Notes: generated by a model from the sequence alone, not told the origin. A stretch of 64,000 nucleotides of DNA from Methylobacterium jeotgali (GCF_022179345.1 NZ_BPQR01000080.1:1-64000); one strand, 5' to 3'. Positions 1-8,391 are shown, counted from the first letter of the stretch. Numbers and translations are program-made.

Positions 1-174
1 ATCATCTGACGACGGACAATCCTCGCCGGATGGCGGCTCCTCCGGAATGCGCCGGTCCTTCGGTGGGAGCGACCTGGCGGTGGCCCGTGGGCATTCGGAC
101 ATGGCTGGCTCCGGGAACAGTGCCGGGTCCGGTGCGATCCTCGGCCACTGAAAAACGAGCCTGCGGCGTCGGCC

Positions 175-188
175 TTGATCTGGGTCAA
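175..188 (+). promoter_or_regulatory. FixK/FNR-type box 1
   Basis: TTGATCTGGGTCAA matches TTGA-N6-TCAA. It is the distal member of a tandem pair with 229-242, with centres 54 bp apart, upstream of the DUF1476 gene at 328. Spacing near five helical turns would allow two dimers on the same DNA face. Confidence 0.6.
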
Positions 189-228
189 AAGTCGGGGAGC
201 CCCGCACTTGGCCGGCACCGAGCCTCCA

Positions 229-242
229 TTGATCTGTCTCAA
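229..242 (+). promoter_or_regulatory. FixK/FNR-type box 2
   Basis: TTGATCTGTCTCAA matches TTGA-N6-TCAA. Its centre is about 92 bp before the DUF1476 start codon at 328. The rest of 1-327 holds no gene I can support. Confidence 0.6.
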
Positions 243-327
243 GGCCCGGTGTCGCGGTTGTCTGAGGATGTCCAATCCGACGACGGCCCTAGCGGTCATG
301 GGCCCGGCGGCCGAGATGGAGGTCACG

Positions 328-672
328 ATGACCACGTTCGACGAACGCGAGCAGGCCTTCGAGCGCCGCTTCGCGCACGACGAGGAGGTGCGCTTCCAGG
401 TGCGCACCCGGCGCAACCTGCTCCTGGCGACCTGGGCCTGCGAGCGGATGCGGCTGGGGAAAGACGCGGCCGCGCGCTTCGTCGAGGACTTCACCGACCG
501 GGGCGTCCTGACCGCCGACGAGCCACTGGTCGCCGAGTTCCAGGCTGACCTCAAGGCGGCGGGCGTCGAGGAGACGCTCCCAGCCCTGCGCACGGAAATG
601 GAGCGCTGCGCCGCCATCGCCCGGGCCGAGCAGCGCGTCGGGCTTGCGCTGGATCAAGGCCGACCCGCCTAG
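328..672 (+). CDS. DUF1476 family protein (ATP synthase inhibitor zeta-like)
   Basis: A 114-residue protein starting MTTFDEREQAFERRF, the typical opening of the alphaproteobacterial DUF1476 family, with the RRNLLLATWACERM segment after it. In Paracoccus the family member is the zeta inhibitor of F1-ATPase, so binding to ATP synthase in the cytoplasm is the likely role; that is inference here. I chose the ATG at 328, not the upstream in-frame starts from 175, because a GGAGG lies just before it and family members begin there; the upstream starts would overlap the boxes. It is first in a group with a BON protein (724) and a hypothetical (1386). It is near-full family length and probably functional. 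Confidence 0.85.
   Translation: MTTFDEREQAFERRFAHDEEVRFQVRTRRNLLLATWACERMRLGKDAAARFVEDFTDRGVLTADEPLVAEFQADLKAAGVEETLPALRTEMERCAAIARAEQRVGLALDQGRPA
644..657 (+). promoter_or_regulatory. FixK-type box, TTGC variant
   Basis: TTGCGCTGGATCAA fits TTG(A/C)-N6-(T/G)CAA. It lies inside the end of the DUF1476 gene, centred about 73 bp before the BON start at 724. The identical 14-mer recurs at 15279 and, inverted, at 14787 and 17155. Confidence 0.55.
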
Positions 673-723
673 GGCGCCCACACTCCCACCGCTGCGACCA
701 TGCCAGCCACCGGGAGAGATGCC

Positions 724-1374
724 ATGACCGACAAGGACCTGCGCCGCGACGTGCTTGACGAGCTCGACTTCGACCCCAGCCTCGACGCGGCCGAGATCGG
801 CGTCGCCGTCTCGGACGGGGTCGTCACCCTGACGGGCCACGTCGGCAGCTACGCCGAGAAGGTCGAGGCCGAGAACGCCGTGCGCCGCGTCAAGGGCGTG
901 CGCGCCATCGCCCAGGAGATCCAAGTCCGGTACGCTGAGGCCAAGAAGATCGAGGACGACCAGATCGCCGCCCGGGCGCTCGCCATCATCGACTGGTCGG
1001 TGCACCTGCCGAAGCAGGCCATCCAGGTGAAGGTCGCCAAGGGCTGGATCACGCTCACCGGCGCGGTGCCCTGGCAGTACCAGGCAATGGGGGCCGAGGC
1101 TGCCGTGCGCAAGCTCTCCGGCGTCGTCGGCGTATCGAACCTCATCCAGGTCAAGCCCGAGGTCAGGCCCGCCTTGGTCAAGGACAAGATCCTGGAAGCG
1201 TTCAAGCGCGGCGCGATGTTCGAGGCCGATGGAATCAAGGTTCGGGTCGAGGGCGACAAGGTCACGCTGGAAGGTGCCGTGACGGCCTGGGCCGACCGCG
1301 AGGCGGCTGAGCGCGCGGCCTGGTCGGTGCCGGGCGTGCGAGCCGTCGAGGACCGCATCGTCGCCCTGAGCTGA
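724..1374 (+). CDS. Triple BON-domain protein (paralogue 1)
   Basis: A 216-residue protein with three BON domains: about residues 3-70 (DELDFDPSLDAAEIGVAVSD then VTLTGHV), 78-145 (VKVAKGWITLTGAV) and 150-215 (VRVEGDKVTLEGAV). BON domains bind membranes or other envelope components and are common in osmotic and general stress proteins. No signal peptide is visible, so the site of action is unclear. The ATG at 724 was preferred to 700 because GGGAGAG lies just upstream and both paralogues begin at the same point. It is close in sequence to the BON proteins at 6540 and 14067. Its own FixK-type box sits at 644-657. Confidence 0.88.
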   Translation: MTDKDLRRDVLDELDFDPSLDAAEIGVAVSDGVVTLTGHVGSYAEKVEAENAVRRVKGVRAIAQEIQVRYAEAKKIEDDQIAARALAIIDWSVHLPKQAIQVKVAKGWITLTGAVPWQYQAMGAEAAVRKLSGVVGVSNLIQVKPEVRPALVKDKILEAFKRGAMFEADGIKVRVEGDKVTLEGAVTAWADREAAERAAWSVPGVRAVEDRIVALS

Positions 1375-1385
1375 GGAAATCCGCC

Positions 1386-1862
1386 ATGTCTCATGGAACG
1401 CACGGCATTGATGCCATCGCTCCCCGGTTCGCGCAGCGTGCCGGCAATCCGGACGTCACGGCCAGGCTGCGCCGGGTGACCCTGACGCTGGCACGCTGCC
1501 CGGAGCATCCGGAGGGCAGCGCGGGCCGCGGCTACGACATCGTGGCCCCGCTCGGTCCCGACGGCCGCTTGGACACGGCGCTTTGGCACGAGGCCCGCGA
1601 CCACTGCCGTGCCCGCCGCTTCTGGACGGGCGAGCCGGACCGGCACGGCCGGCTCGTGCACCGCGCCGGCGGCGAGGGCGGCGCCACTTGGCTGATCGAC
1701 TACGAGGACTGGACGAACGAGGACGACGAGGCAGCCTACCGGCTTGGCACGCACGCCTTCGTCGAGGGCGAGTACGTCTCGATCCGCGAGGCGGGGGAGG
1801 AGGAGTACCGCACGTTCAAGGTCGTCCGCGTCGACGCGGCAGGCGTGGGAGGCCATCCATGA
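1386..1862 (+). CDS. Conserved hypothetical protein, 158 aa
   Basis: I cannot name a family with certainty. The protein is acidic and soluble, with no signal peptide or membrane segment. Notable segments are LTLARCPEHPEGSAGRGYD, RRFWTGEPD, GTHAFVEGEYVSI and a TFKVVRV end. It reads like a small beta-rich protein of the sort found beside universal stress genes in rhizobia, but that is recollection and not a tested match. It starts 11 bp after the BON gene behind a GAGGAAATCC ribosome site, so it is probably co-transcribed from the 644 box promoter. Its stop overlaps the ATG of a possible small gene at 1859. Confidence 0.75.
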   Translation: MSHGTHGIDAIAPRFAQRAGNPDVTARLRRVTLTLARCPEHPEGSAGRGYDIVAPLGPDGRLDTALWHEARDHCRARRFWTGEPDRHGRLVHRAGGEGGATWLIDYEDWTNEDDEAAYRLGTHAFVEGEYVSIREAGEEEYRTFKVVRVDAAGVGGHP

Positions 1863-2053
1863 TCCCGATGTCCCGAACCCTGCCGGCGGGATCTCCCCGC
1901 CCGGAACTGCCCTTGCCGGAGCCGGCATGGCTCGCCTTGTGGCGCGCCTTCTGGCTCGACTTGCCGGTCGCAGATACCCACAAGATTGGCCGCATGTCGT
2001 TGCGGTGCCTGCAGCCGCCGGCGGACTGGTCGAGCAAGACGGACACGCCCTGA
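1859..2053 (+). CDS. Possible small protein, 64 aa
   Basis: An ATGA overlap couples this frame to the previous gene, which is the main reason to list it. The product starts MIPMSRTLPAG, has a short aromatic amphipathic stretch (EPAWLALWRAFWLDLP) and ends SSKTDTP. No domain is recognised. In some alphaproteobacteria a short DUF1127-like segment has a W/R-rich helix of this kind, but the match is weak. It could be a chance open frame in GC-rich DNA. Confidence 0.35.
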   Translation: MIPMSRTLPAGSPRPELPLPEPAWLALWRAFWLDLPVADTHKIGRMSLRCLQPPADWSSKTDTP

Positions 2054-2119
2054 ACGTTGCCTCCGGCGTTTGGCCACGGCAGCCGTCCCTCGAAGTCCTC
2101 GACCAGCGGACCGGGGCCG

Positions 2120-2350
2120 TCATGTGCGGGGTCTTCCTGCCCGGCATGCCCCCTGCTGCAGGTTCGGCGGGAGGATCTCGTGGGTCACGTCCTGCCCCGT
2201 CTCGGCCTCGCGCACGCTGATCCTGACGCCCTGACGGATGAGCCGCTCGACGTCACGCGCCGACAGGTAAGCCTGGCTCTCGGGGTCGTAGAGCCTGCAA
2301 CCGCTGTACCGTCTCAGGTGGCGAATGGATGAGGGCTTCCTGCGGGTCAT
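2120..2350 (-). CDS. Short PhaR-like N-terminal (PHB accumulation regulator) domain protein
   Basis: A 76-residue protein with RHLRRYSGCRLYDPESQAY, a YLSARDVERLIRQGV helix and EAETGQDVTHEIL. This is the DNA-binding N-terminal domain of PhaR/PHB_acc regulators, usually written with YPNRRLYDT and TGEDLT. Canonical PhaR is about 180-200 residues with a C-terminal granule-binding part; that part is missing and the frame ends in a basic tail (QQGACRAGRPRT). It may be a stand-alone DNA-binding domain or a truncated gene. The ATG at 2350 was chosen; a GTG at 2356 is also possible. The AT-rich stretch 2385-2415 upstream is the likely promoter. It is convergent with the small frame ending at 2053. Confidence 0.7.
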   Translation of the reverse strand: MTRRKPSSIRHLRRYSGCRLYDPESQAYLSARDVERLIRQGVRISVREAETGQDVTHEILPPNLQQGACRAGRPRT

Positions 2351-2468
2351 TCTCACAAGGGCACGGACGAAGCCCCCTTCTGACAGCTTTCTTTAGTTGG
2401 AATAATTAAATTGTGCTTGCAAGTTGCGCAACGTCTTTGCCCCTTACGCGGCGGCTTGGCCGGGATCA

Positions 2469-3617
2469 TCATCGCCCGAACGACAAGGGGTCCCGGCCGT
2501 TGTGGTTCTTAGCCAGAAAGCCGGCCATCGATAGGGCGATCTCGCGCTCCTCGTCCGCGGGCACGATCCGGACCTCGACCGCCGCCCTCTGGACTCCGAT
2601 GTGTTCCTCGCAGCGGTCGTTGGCAGCCTCGTCAAGCGTCACGTTGGCGAAGGCTAGACCGCGGCAGACGGCGGCCCGAACCTGCGCCGAGTGCTCGCCG
2701 ATGCCGCCAGTGAAGACGAGGGCATCGAGCCCGCCGAGCGCCGCGATGAGGGAGCCCGCCTCGCGCACGATCCTGTAGGCGAACAGGTCGAGGGCCTCGC
2801 GCGCCTCCGGAGCCCCGCTAGCCTTAAGCACCCGCACGTCGTCGCTGATGCCGGAGACGCCAAGGAGGCCCGAGCGCTCATTCAAGAGTTCGGCCACCGC
2901 GTCGGGGGTGAGGCCATGCTCCCGGATCAGGTGCAGCACCAAGCCCGGGTCGACCGCGCCGCTGCGGGTGCCCATCATCAGTCCGTCGAGCGTCGTGAAG
3001 CCCATCGTGGTGGCGACGCTGCGCCCGTCCCGGATCGCGCACAGGCTGGCCCCGTGTCCAAGATGGGCCGCCAGGACCCGGCCATGCGGAAACGTCCGGG
3101 CGACGTGGGCGTAGGACAGGCCGTGGAAGCCGAACCGCACGAGTCCCACGTCGATGAGGGCGCGCGGCAGCGGGTAGAGCTGCGCGAGCCTGTCCTGCGT
3201 CCGATGGAAGGCCGTGTCGAAGCAGGCGACCTGTGGCAGGTGCGGCCACGTCTCCGCGACCGCCCGGATGCAGGCCAGCGCCTGCGGCTGGTGCGCCGGC
3301 GCCAGCGGCACGAGCTGCTCCAGCGCCGCCATCACCTCCGCGTCGAGGCGCACCCGCGCCGCGTGGCGCAGGCCGCCATGGACGACGCGATGCGCCGCCG
3401 CGGTCGGGGCCGCGGGCAGCCGCGCGAACAGCCAGCGGGCGACGGTCGCATGGTCGTCTTCCGGGGGACGCTCGCCCTCCTGAGAGGCGCCGTCGACGGT
3501 GAGGTTCGGCTCATGCCCGATCCCGGCCACGTGCGCCCGCCAGGCCGGTGCGTCTGCCCCTGACCGGAACAGGGCACAGCGCAGGCTGGAGGAGCCGGCG
3601 TTGAGGACGAGGATCAT
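2469..3617 (-). CDS. ackA: Acetate kinase
   Basis: A 382-residue cytosolic kinase that converts acetyl phosphate plus ADP to acetate plus ATP. Visible family features are the N-terminal NAGSSSLRCALF phosphate-binding strand, HRVVHGG, ACFDTAFH, GLSYAHVA, HLGHGASLCAI and MGTRSGAVDPGLV, then a second ASKHA lobe with LVFTGGIGEHS. Length is slightly below the usual 395-400. It starts 9 bp after the phosphoketolase stop, so the two form one operon and a short pathway: sugar phosphate to acetyl phosphate to acetate plus ATP. Control is expected from the box at 6241-6254. A house acetate kinase elsewhere in the genome cannot be excluded. Confidence 0.95.
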   Translation of the reverse strand: MILVLNAGSSSLRCALFRSGADAPAWRAHVAGIGHEPNLTVDGASQEGERPPEDDHATVARWLFARLPAAPTAAAHRVVHGGLRHAARVRLDAEVMAALEQLVPLAPAHQPQALACIRAVAETWPHLPQVACFDTAFHRTQDRLAQLYPLPRALIDVGLVRFGFHGLSYAHVARTFPHGRVLAAHLGHGASLCAIRDGRSVATTMGFTTLDGLMMGTRSGAVDPGLVLHLIREHGLTPDAVAELLNERSGLLGVSGISDDVRVLKASGAPEAREALDLFAYRIVREAGSLIAALGGLDALVFTGGIGEHSAQVRAAVCRGLAFANVTLDEAANDRCEEHIGVQRAAVEVRIVPADEEREIALSMAGFLAKNHNGRDPLSFGR

Positions 3618-3626
3618 CGCCCGGCC

Positions 3627-6179
3627 TCAGGCGATGATGGTCCAGTCGTCCACGGTCTCGCCCGGCCGGAGCTCCCCCGTGCCGGCTTCGGCCGGGCCGC
3701 ACTGCATGATGTCGCCCTCGATGCGGCGGCGGTCGGGATGCTCGTGGGCATACCGCTCCGGCCAAGCCCAATCCCGCACCTCCGGCAGGTCGTCACCCGT
3801 CTGGCAGACGTACTCGCGGTGGCGGGCCAACGCGTCCCGGAGTGCCTGCTCGGCATGCTCGGCCCGCGTTCGCAACCCCGCGACGGCGCGCAGGGCGGCC
3901 TGCGCGAGGTGGAAGCGGTCGAGCCGGTTCAGCACGCAAATGTCGAAGGGCGTGGTGGTCGTGCCCTCCTCGATGAAGCCATGCACGTGGAAGTTGCCGT
4001 GGTTCGTGCGCTTGTAGGTCAGCCGATGGATGAGCCAGGGATAGCCGTGGTAGGCGAACACCACCGGCCGGTCGCGGGTGAACAGGCTGTCGAAGGTCGG
4101 GTCGTCGAGCCCGTGCGGGTGTGTCTCGCGCGCCGGGAGGGTCATCAGGTCGACGACGTTCACCACCCGGACACGCAGCTCCGGGACGTGGTGGCTTAGC
4201 CAGTGGACCGCCGCGAGCGTCTCTTGGGTCGGCACGTCGCCGGCACAGGCCATCACTACGTCGGGCTCGTCCTCGCCCTCGTTCGAGGCCCAGTCCCAGA
4301 TCCCGGCACCGGCCGCGCAGTGCCTCGCAGCCTCGTCCAGGTTCAGCCACTGCAGCGCCGGCTGCTTGCCGGCCACGACGACGTTGATGCGGTCGTAGGT
4401 CCGCAGGCAGTGGTCCATGGCGCAGAGCAGGGTGTTCGCGTCCGGGGGCAGGTAGATCCGGGCCGTGTCGCCGCGCTTGTTCGCGACGAAGTCGATGAAG
4501 CCGGGATCCTGGTGGCTGAAGCCGTTGTGGTCCTGCCGCCAGACGTGGGACGAGAGCAGGATGTTAAGGGACGGCACCGGCCGACGCCAGGGCAGGTCGC
4601 GCGAGGACTTCAGCCACTTGGCGTGCTGGTTCACCATCGAGTCGACCACGTGCACGAAGGCCTCGTAGGTGGCGAACAGGCCGTGCCGGCCGGTTAGGAC
4701 GTATCCTTCGAGCCAGCCCTCGCAGAGGTGCTCGCTCAGGATCTCCATGACGCGCCCATCCCGGGCGAGGTGGTCGTCGCCCGGCAGTACCGCCTCCTGC
4801 CACGCGCGGCCCGTCACCTCGAACACCGCGTCGAGCCGGTTCGAGGCAGTCTCGTCGGGGCCCATGATGCGGAAGTTGCGTGCCTCCGCGTTGAGGGTGA
4901 GCGTGTCCCGCAGGTACGCCCCGAGCGCGCGGGTGGCCTCGAACTTGGTGCGGCCGGGCTCTGGCACGGCGACGGCGAAGCGCCGGAGGTCCGGCAGGCG
5001 CAAGGGAGCGCTCTGGTGCGCGTTGGCGTGCGGGTTGGCCGAGAGGCGACGCTGTCCCTTCGGCGGCAGCGCGGCGAGGTCATGCACGAGCGAGCCGTCC
5101 TCCGCGAACAGTTCTTCGGGGCGGTAGGAGCGCATCCAGGCTTCCAGGATGGCGAGATGCGCCGGGTTTTCCCGCGTGGCCGCCACGGGCACCTGATGCG
5201 AGCGCCACGTCCCCTCGACCGGATTGCCGTCGACGGTCTTCGGTCCCGTCCATCCCTTGGGGCTGCGCAGCACGATCATGGGCCAGCGCGGTCGCCCGGC
5301 CTCGCTTCGGCCGGCGCGCCTCCGGATCTCTGCGACGGCGTCGAAGGCCGCGTCGAGGGCCGTGGCCATGGCTTGGTGCATCGGGGCCGGCTCGTCCCCC
5401 TCGACGAAGGTCGGCTCGTAGCCGTAGCCGACGAGAAGGCTCCGCAGCTCCTCCGGCGGCATGCGGGCGAGGACGGTCGGGTTGGCGATCTTGTAGCCGT
5501 TGAGGTGCAGGATCGGCAGGACCGTCCCGTCATGGCGGGCGTCGAGGAACTTGTTCGAGTGCCAGGCCGCCGCGAGCGGGCCCGTCTCGGCCTCGCCGTC
5601 GCCCACGACGCAGGCGACCGTCAGGCCTGGGTTGTCGAGGGCCGCACCGAAGGCGTGCGCCAGGGAATAGCCGAGTTCCCCGCCCTCGTGGATCGAGCCG
5701 GGCAGTTCGGGCGAGGCGTGGCTCGGGATGCCGCCTGGGAACGAGAACTGCCGGAACAGTCGGCCCATCCCCTCCGCGTCGCGCGCCACGTCCGGATAGA
5801 TCTCGCCGTAGGTGCCCTCCAGGTACTCGTTGGCCACGAGCCCTGGCGCGCCGTGCCCGGGCCCCCAGACCGCGATCATGTCGAGGTCGCGCTGGCTGAT
5901 GACCCGGTTCAGGTGGGCATAGATGAAGTTGAGGCCGGGCGTCGTGCCCCAGTGCCCGAGGAGCCTCGGCTTGACGTGCTCGGGCTTGAGCGGCTCGCGC
6001 AGCAGCGGGTTCCCCATGAGGTAGATCTGCCCGACCGACAGGTAATTCGCGGCGCGCCAGTAGGCGTCGATGCGCTTGAGGCTGTCCGGTCCGAGCGGCC
6101 CGGGCACGAACGCCGGTGCGCGTCCGTCGCCCCGACGACCGCCTTCGTGGCGCTCCCTCGTTCCAAGCGTCGCGTCCAT
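3627..6179 (-). CDS. xfp: Xylulose-5-phosphate/fructose-6-phosphate phosphoketolase
   Basis: An 850-residue thiamine diphosphate enzyme that cleaves xylulose-5-P or fructose-6-P with phosphate to acetyl phosphate. Family marks include YWRAANYLSVGQIYL near the N terminus, GHWGTTPGLNF, the ThDP/Mg site VVGDGEAETGP, SPKGWTGPK, and SSHVWRQDHNGFSHQDPGF in the middle domain. Length is close to the 790-830 of the family. I chose the ATG at 6179 (MDATLGTRER) over 6254 because GGGAGG lies 7 bp upstream and 6254 coincides with the regulatory box. It is first in an operon with ackA and divergent from the small gene at 6311. Confidence 0.95.
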   Translation of the reverse strand: MDATLGTRERHEGGRRGDGRAPAFVPGPLGPDSLKRIDAYWRAANYLSVGQIYLMGNPLLREPLKPEHVKPRLLGHWGTTPGLNFIYAHLNRVISQRDLDMIAVWGPGHGAPGLVANEYLEGTYGEIYPDVARDAEGMGRLFRQFSFPGGIPSHASPELPGSIHEGGELGYSLAHAFGAALDNPGLTVACVVGDGEAETGPLAAAWHSNKFLDARHDGTVLPILHLNGYKIANPTVLARMPPEELRSLLVGYGYEPTFVEGDEPAPMHQAMATALDAAFDAVAEIRRRAGRSEAGRPRWPMIVLRSPKGWTGPKTVDGNPVEGTWRSHQVPVAATRENPAHLAILEAWMRSYRPEELFAEDGSLVHDLAALPPKGQRRLSANPHANAHQSAPLRLPDLRRFAVAVPEPGRTKFEATRALGAYLRDTLTLNAEARNFRIMGPDETASNRLDAVFEVTGRAWQEAVLPGDDHLARDGRVMEILSEHLCEGWLEGYVLTGRHGLFATYEAFVHVVDSMVNQHAKWLKSSRDLPWRRPVPSLNILLSSHVWRQDHNGFSHQDPGFIDFVANKRGDTARIYLPPDANTLLCAMDHCLRTYDRINVVVAGKQPALQWLNLDEAARHCAAGAGIWDWASNEGEDEPDVVMACAGDVPTQETLAAVHWLSHHVPELRVRVVNVVDLMTLPARETHPHGLDDPTFDSLFTRDRPVVFAYHGYPWLIHRLTYKRTNHGNFHVHGFIEEGTTTTPFDICVLNRLDRFHLAQAALRAVAGLRTRAEHAEQALRDALARHREYVCQTGDDLPEVRDWAWPERYAHEHPDRRRIEGDIMQCGPAEAGTGELRPGETVDDWTIIA

Positions 6180-6240
6180 GTCGGCCTCCCGGCGGAGCTG
6201 GTCTCGGCGTCGACCGTGCCGGCGGACGGGGCAGGCGGCG

Positions 6241-6254
6241 TTGAGGTGGATCAA
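6241..6254. promoter_or_regulatory. FixK/FNR-type box shared by divergent genes
   Basis: TTGAGGTGGATCAA matches TTGA-N6-TCAA. It is centred about 68 bp from the xfp start (leftward) and 63 bp from the 6311 start (rightward), so one site could serve both directions. Confidence 0.65.
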
Positions 6255-6310
6255 GGCGCCCTCGGGGCGCGCCGCCAGGATGGCTCCCGTCAGAACGGCA
6301 GGAGCGAACG

Positions 6311-6511
6311 ATGACCCTGGTGCTTCGAACCACCTACATCCAGACGGTGCGCCGCGTGCGGGTGCCGGTCAGGCTGGCGCCGCGAAACGACGCGGGCCAA
6401 CGGGTGGTCGCGGACGGCTACCGCTACCGGAGCATCGGGAGCCTGCAGGCCCTGGCCCTGGCCATCGTGGCGTCGGCGGCGACGCCGGCGCTGCTTTGGC
6501 TGGTCCTCTGA
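6311..6511 (+). CDS. Small membrane protein, 66 aa
   Basis: The family is not recognised. The N-terminal half is basic and polar (TTYIQTVRRVRVPVRLAPRN) and the C-terminal third is one hydrophobic helix (SLQALALAIVASAATPALLWLVL), so it is probably a C-tail-anchored inner-membrane peptide. A GGCAGGAGCG ribosome site precedes the ATG. It lies between the xfp-divergent box at 6241 and a BON gene 28 bp downstream, which suggests a three-gene unit with the BON protein and the broken alcohol dehydrogenase. It would be missed by length filters, but position and ribosome site support it. Confidence 0.6.
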   Translation: MTLVLRTTYIQTVRRVRVPVRLAPRNDAGQRVVADGYRYRSIGSLQALALAIVASAATPALLWLVL

Positions 6512-6539
6512 GCATCACACCCAAACGAGGAGACGGGCG

Positions 6540-7187
6540 ATGGACGACATCACCGTGCACCGGCACGTGCTCGACGAGCTGGAATACGCCCCAATGATCG
6601 ACGCGGCGCAGATCGGCGTCACCGTCGAGAACGGCATCGTGACCCTGACCGGCCATGTCCGGAACTACGCGGAGAAGAGCATCGCCGAGCGCGTCGTACT
6701 CCGGGTCCGTGGCGTCCGGGGCGTGGTCGAGCGGATCGAGGTTCGTTACCCCGACAACCCCAGCATCGGCGACGAGGCCCTGGCCGAGCGCTGCGCCCGG
6801 GTGCTCGAATGGGACGTCCGCATCCCAGAGGGCTCGGTCACGCTGAAGGTCGCGAAGGGCTGCGTCACGCTCGAAGGGTGCGTGCCGTACTACCACCAGA
6901 AGGCGGCTGTCGATAAGGCCCTGCGCCGTCTCGCCGGCGTCACCGACATCGTCAACAGCATCGCCGTGAAGCCGCCGGCCCAGGCCGCCGAGGTCAAGTC
7001 CCGCATCCTCGCGGCTCTAAGGCGGAGCGCCCGGGACCCGGACACCATCCAGGTCCTGGTCGACGGCGACAGGGTGACCCTCGACGGCTGCGTCGAAGTC
7101 TGGCGCGAGCGCGAGCTCGCCGAGCGCGCCGCCTGGGCCGCGCCGGGCGTGCGCGCCGTCGAGGACCGACTGACGCTCGCCTGCTGA
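6540..7187 (+). CDS. Triple BON-domain protein (paralogue 2)
   Basis: A 215-residue protein with three BON domains, each ending in a V/I-TLTG or TLEG/TLDG strand turn: about residues 2-70, 77-145 and 150-214. It is clearly paralogous to the 724 and 14067 proteins (DAAQIGVTVENGIVTLTGHV against DAAEIGVAVSDGVVTLTGHV). BON proteins are envelope or membrane-associated stress proteins; no signal peptide is seen here. GAGGAGACGG lies before the ATG. The alcohol dehydrogenase frame starts 9 bp downstream, so the two are co-transcribed. Confidence 0.88.
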   Translation: MDDITVHRHVLDELEYAPMIDAAQIGVTVENGIVTLTGHVRNYAEKSIAERVVLRVRGVRGVVERIEVRYPDNPSIGDEALAERCARVLEWDVRIPEGSVTLKVAKGCVTLEGCVPYYHQKAAVDKALRRLAGVTDIVNSIAVKPPAQAAEVKSRILAALRRSARDPDTIQVLVDGDRVTLDGCVEVWRERELAERAAWAAPGVRAVEDRLTLAC

Positions 7188-7196
7188 GGTTCGTCG

Positions 7197-8182
7197 ATGC
7201 TGGCGATGGTGCTGCAGGGGGTCGGCGCCCCCCTGGTGCCCGAGGAGCGGCCGGCCCCGGAGCCCGGACCCGGCGAGGTCCGGATCCGGGCTCCGGGGCC
7301 TGCGCCGTCTGCCGCACGGACCTTCACGTCATCGACGGAGACCTGCCCCAGGCTGTCTACCCCATCGTCCCGGGCCATGAGGTCGTCGGCATTGTGGAAG
7401 CGGCCGGCGCGGGCGTAACGGCGCCGCTTCCTGGCAGCCGAGTCGGCGTGCCCTGGCTGGGACACACTTGCGGCCACTGCACCTACTGCAAGACCGACCG
7501 GGAGAACCTCTGCGACGCCCCCGGCTTCACCGGCTGCACGCGCGACGGCGGCTTCGCGAGCCACCTCGTGGCCGAGGCGGCCTTCATCATTCCGCTCGAC
7601 CCGAGCCTGGACCCCGTCGCGACGGCACCGCTCCTCTGCGCCGGGCTGATCGGCTGGCGCACCCTGCAGATGGCCGGGGATGCCCTGAGCATCGGGCTCT
7701 ACGGCTTCGGGGCGGCCGCCCACATCGTCGCCCAGGTCGGCCGCTGGCAGGGACGGCGCGTATTCGCGCTCACCCGCCCCGGCGACCGGGAGGCGCAGGA
7801 GTTCGCCCGCTCGCTCGGGGCGGTTTGGGCCGGGGGCTCGGACGAGGCGCCGCCCGAGCGGCTCGACGCCGCCCTCGTCTTCGCGCCCGACGGGAGCTTG
7901 GTGCCGGCGGCCCTCAGGGCCGTGCGCAATGACGGCTGGGTGGTCTGCGGCGGCATCCACATGAGCGACATCCCGGCCTTCCCCTACGACCTGCTCTGGG
8001 GCGAGCGGTCCGTGCGCTCGGTGGCCAACCTCACCCGCGAGGACGCCCGTACCTTCTTCGAGACCGCGCCGCAGGCAGGCATCGTCACCCGCACGCGCAC
8101 CTACCGGCTCGCGCAGGCCAACGAGGCTATTGGGGCCCACCGCTCCGGAATTCTGCATGGCGCGGCCGTGCTCGTGCCCTGA
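7197..8182 (+). pseudogene. Zinc-dependent alcohol dehydrogenase, frameshifted
   Basis: The N-terminal piece (from the ATG at 7197, MLAMVLQGVGAPLVPEERP) and the rest lie in different frames. The junction is near 7289-7300, at a GGGG run at 7295-7298. Restoring one base there would read ...APGACAVCRTDLHVIDGDLP, then PGHEVVG and the structural zinc cluster HTCGHCTYCKTDRENLC, the normal layout of AdhA-like alcohol dehydrogenases. The second frame is open to 8182 and keeps the Rossmann domain (GLYGFGAAAHIVAQV). So the gene is either recently inactivated or carries a one-base sequencing error in the G run. All visible zinc ligands (Cys, His-Glu, four Cys) are intact. Confidence 0.8.
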
Positions 8183-8318
8183 TGGCCGAGGTCAGCCGGG
8201 GCCCTCGCTCGCGTCCACTCCAGGAGCCTTGGACCGGCCGTGCCGGTTCGCTCAGAGTATTCGCACCAAAGGAGGCCATGGGTTTCGGTGTTGCCCGCGT
8301 TCGCGACGAGCCCTCGGG

Positions 8319-8332
8319 TTGAGCCACGTCAA
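8319..8332 (+). promoter_or_regulatory. FixK/FNR-type box before the Crp/Fnr gene
   Basis: TTGAGCCACGTCAA matches TTGA-N6-TCAA, centred about 66 bp before the regulator start at 8392. It suggests that the regulator belongs to the same regulon or controls itself. The rest of 8183-8391 has no gene. Confidence 0.6.
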
Positions 8333-8391
8333 TGCGGGCGGGTCACGGACGGCCCTCCATGCCGCGGCGTTCGCCATGGAGGGTCGGCACG

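Noticed and set aside
30..548. 172-codon plus frame at the window start
   Set aside because: It overlaps the DUF1476 gene in another frame, has no family features and runs through the two regulatory boxes.
849..2147. 432-codon minus frame opposite BON 1
   Set aside because: Low-complexity shadow; the BON and following plus-strand genes have ribosome sites and recognisable domains.
6320..6332. T-loop-like TTCGAAC suggesting a tRNA
   Set aside because: It lies in the small gene at 6311, and no tRNA arms can be drawn around it.
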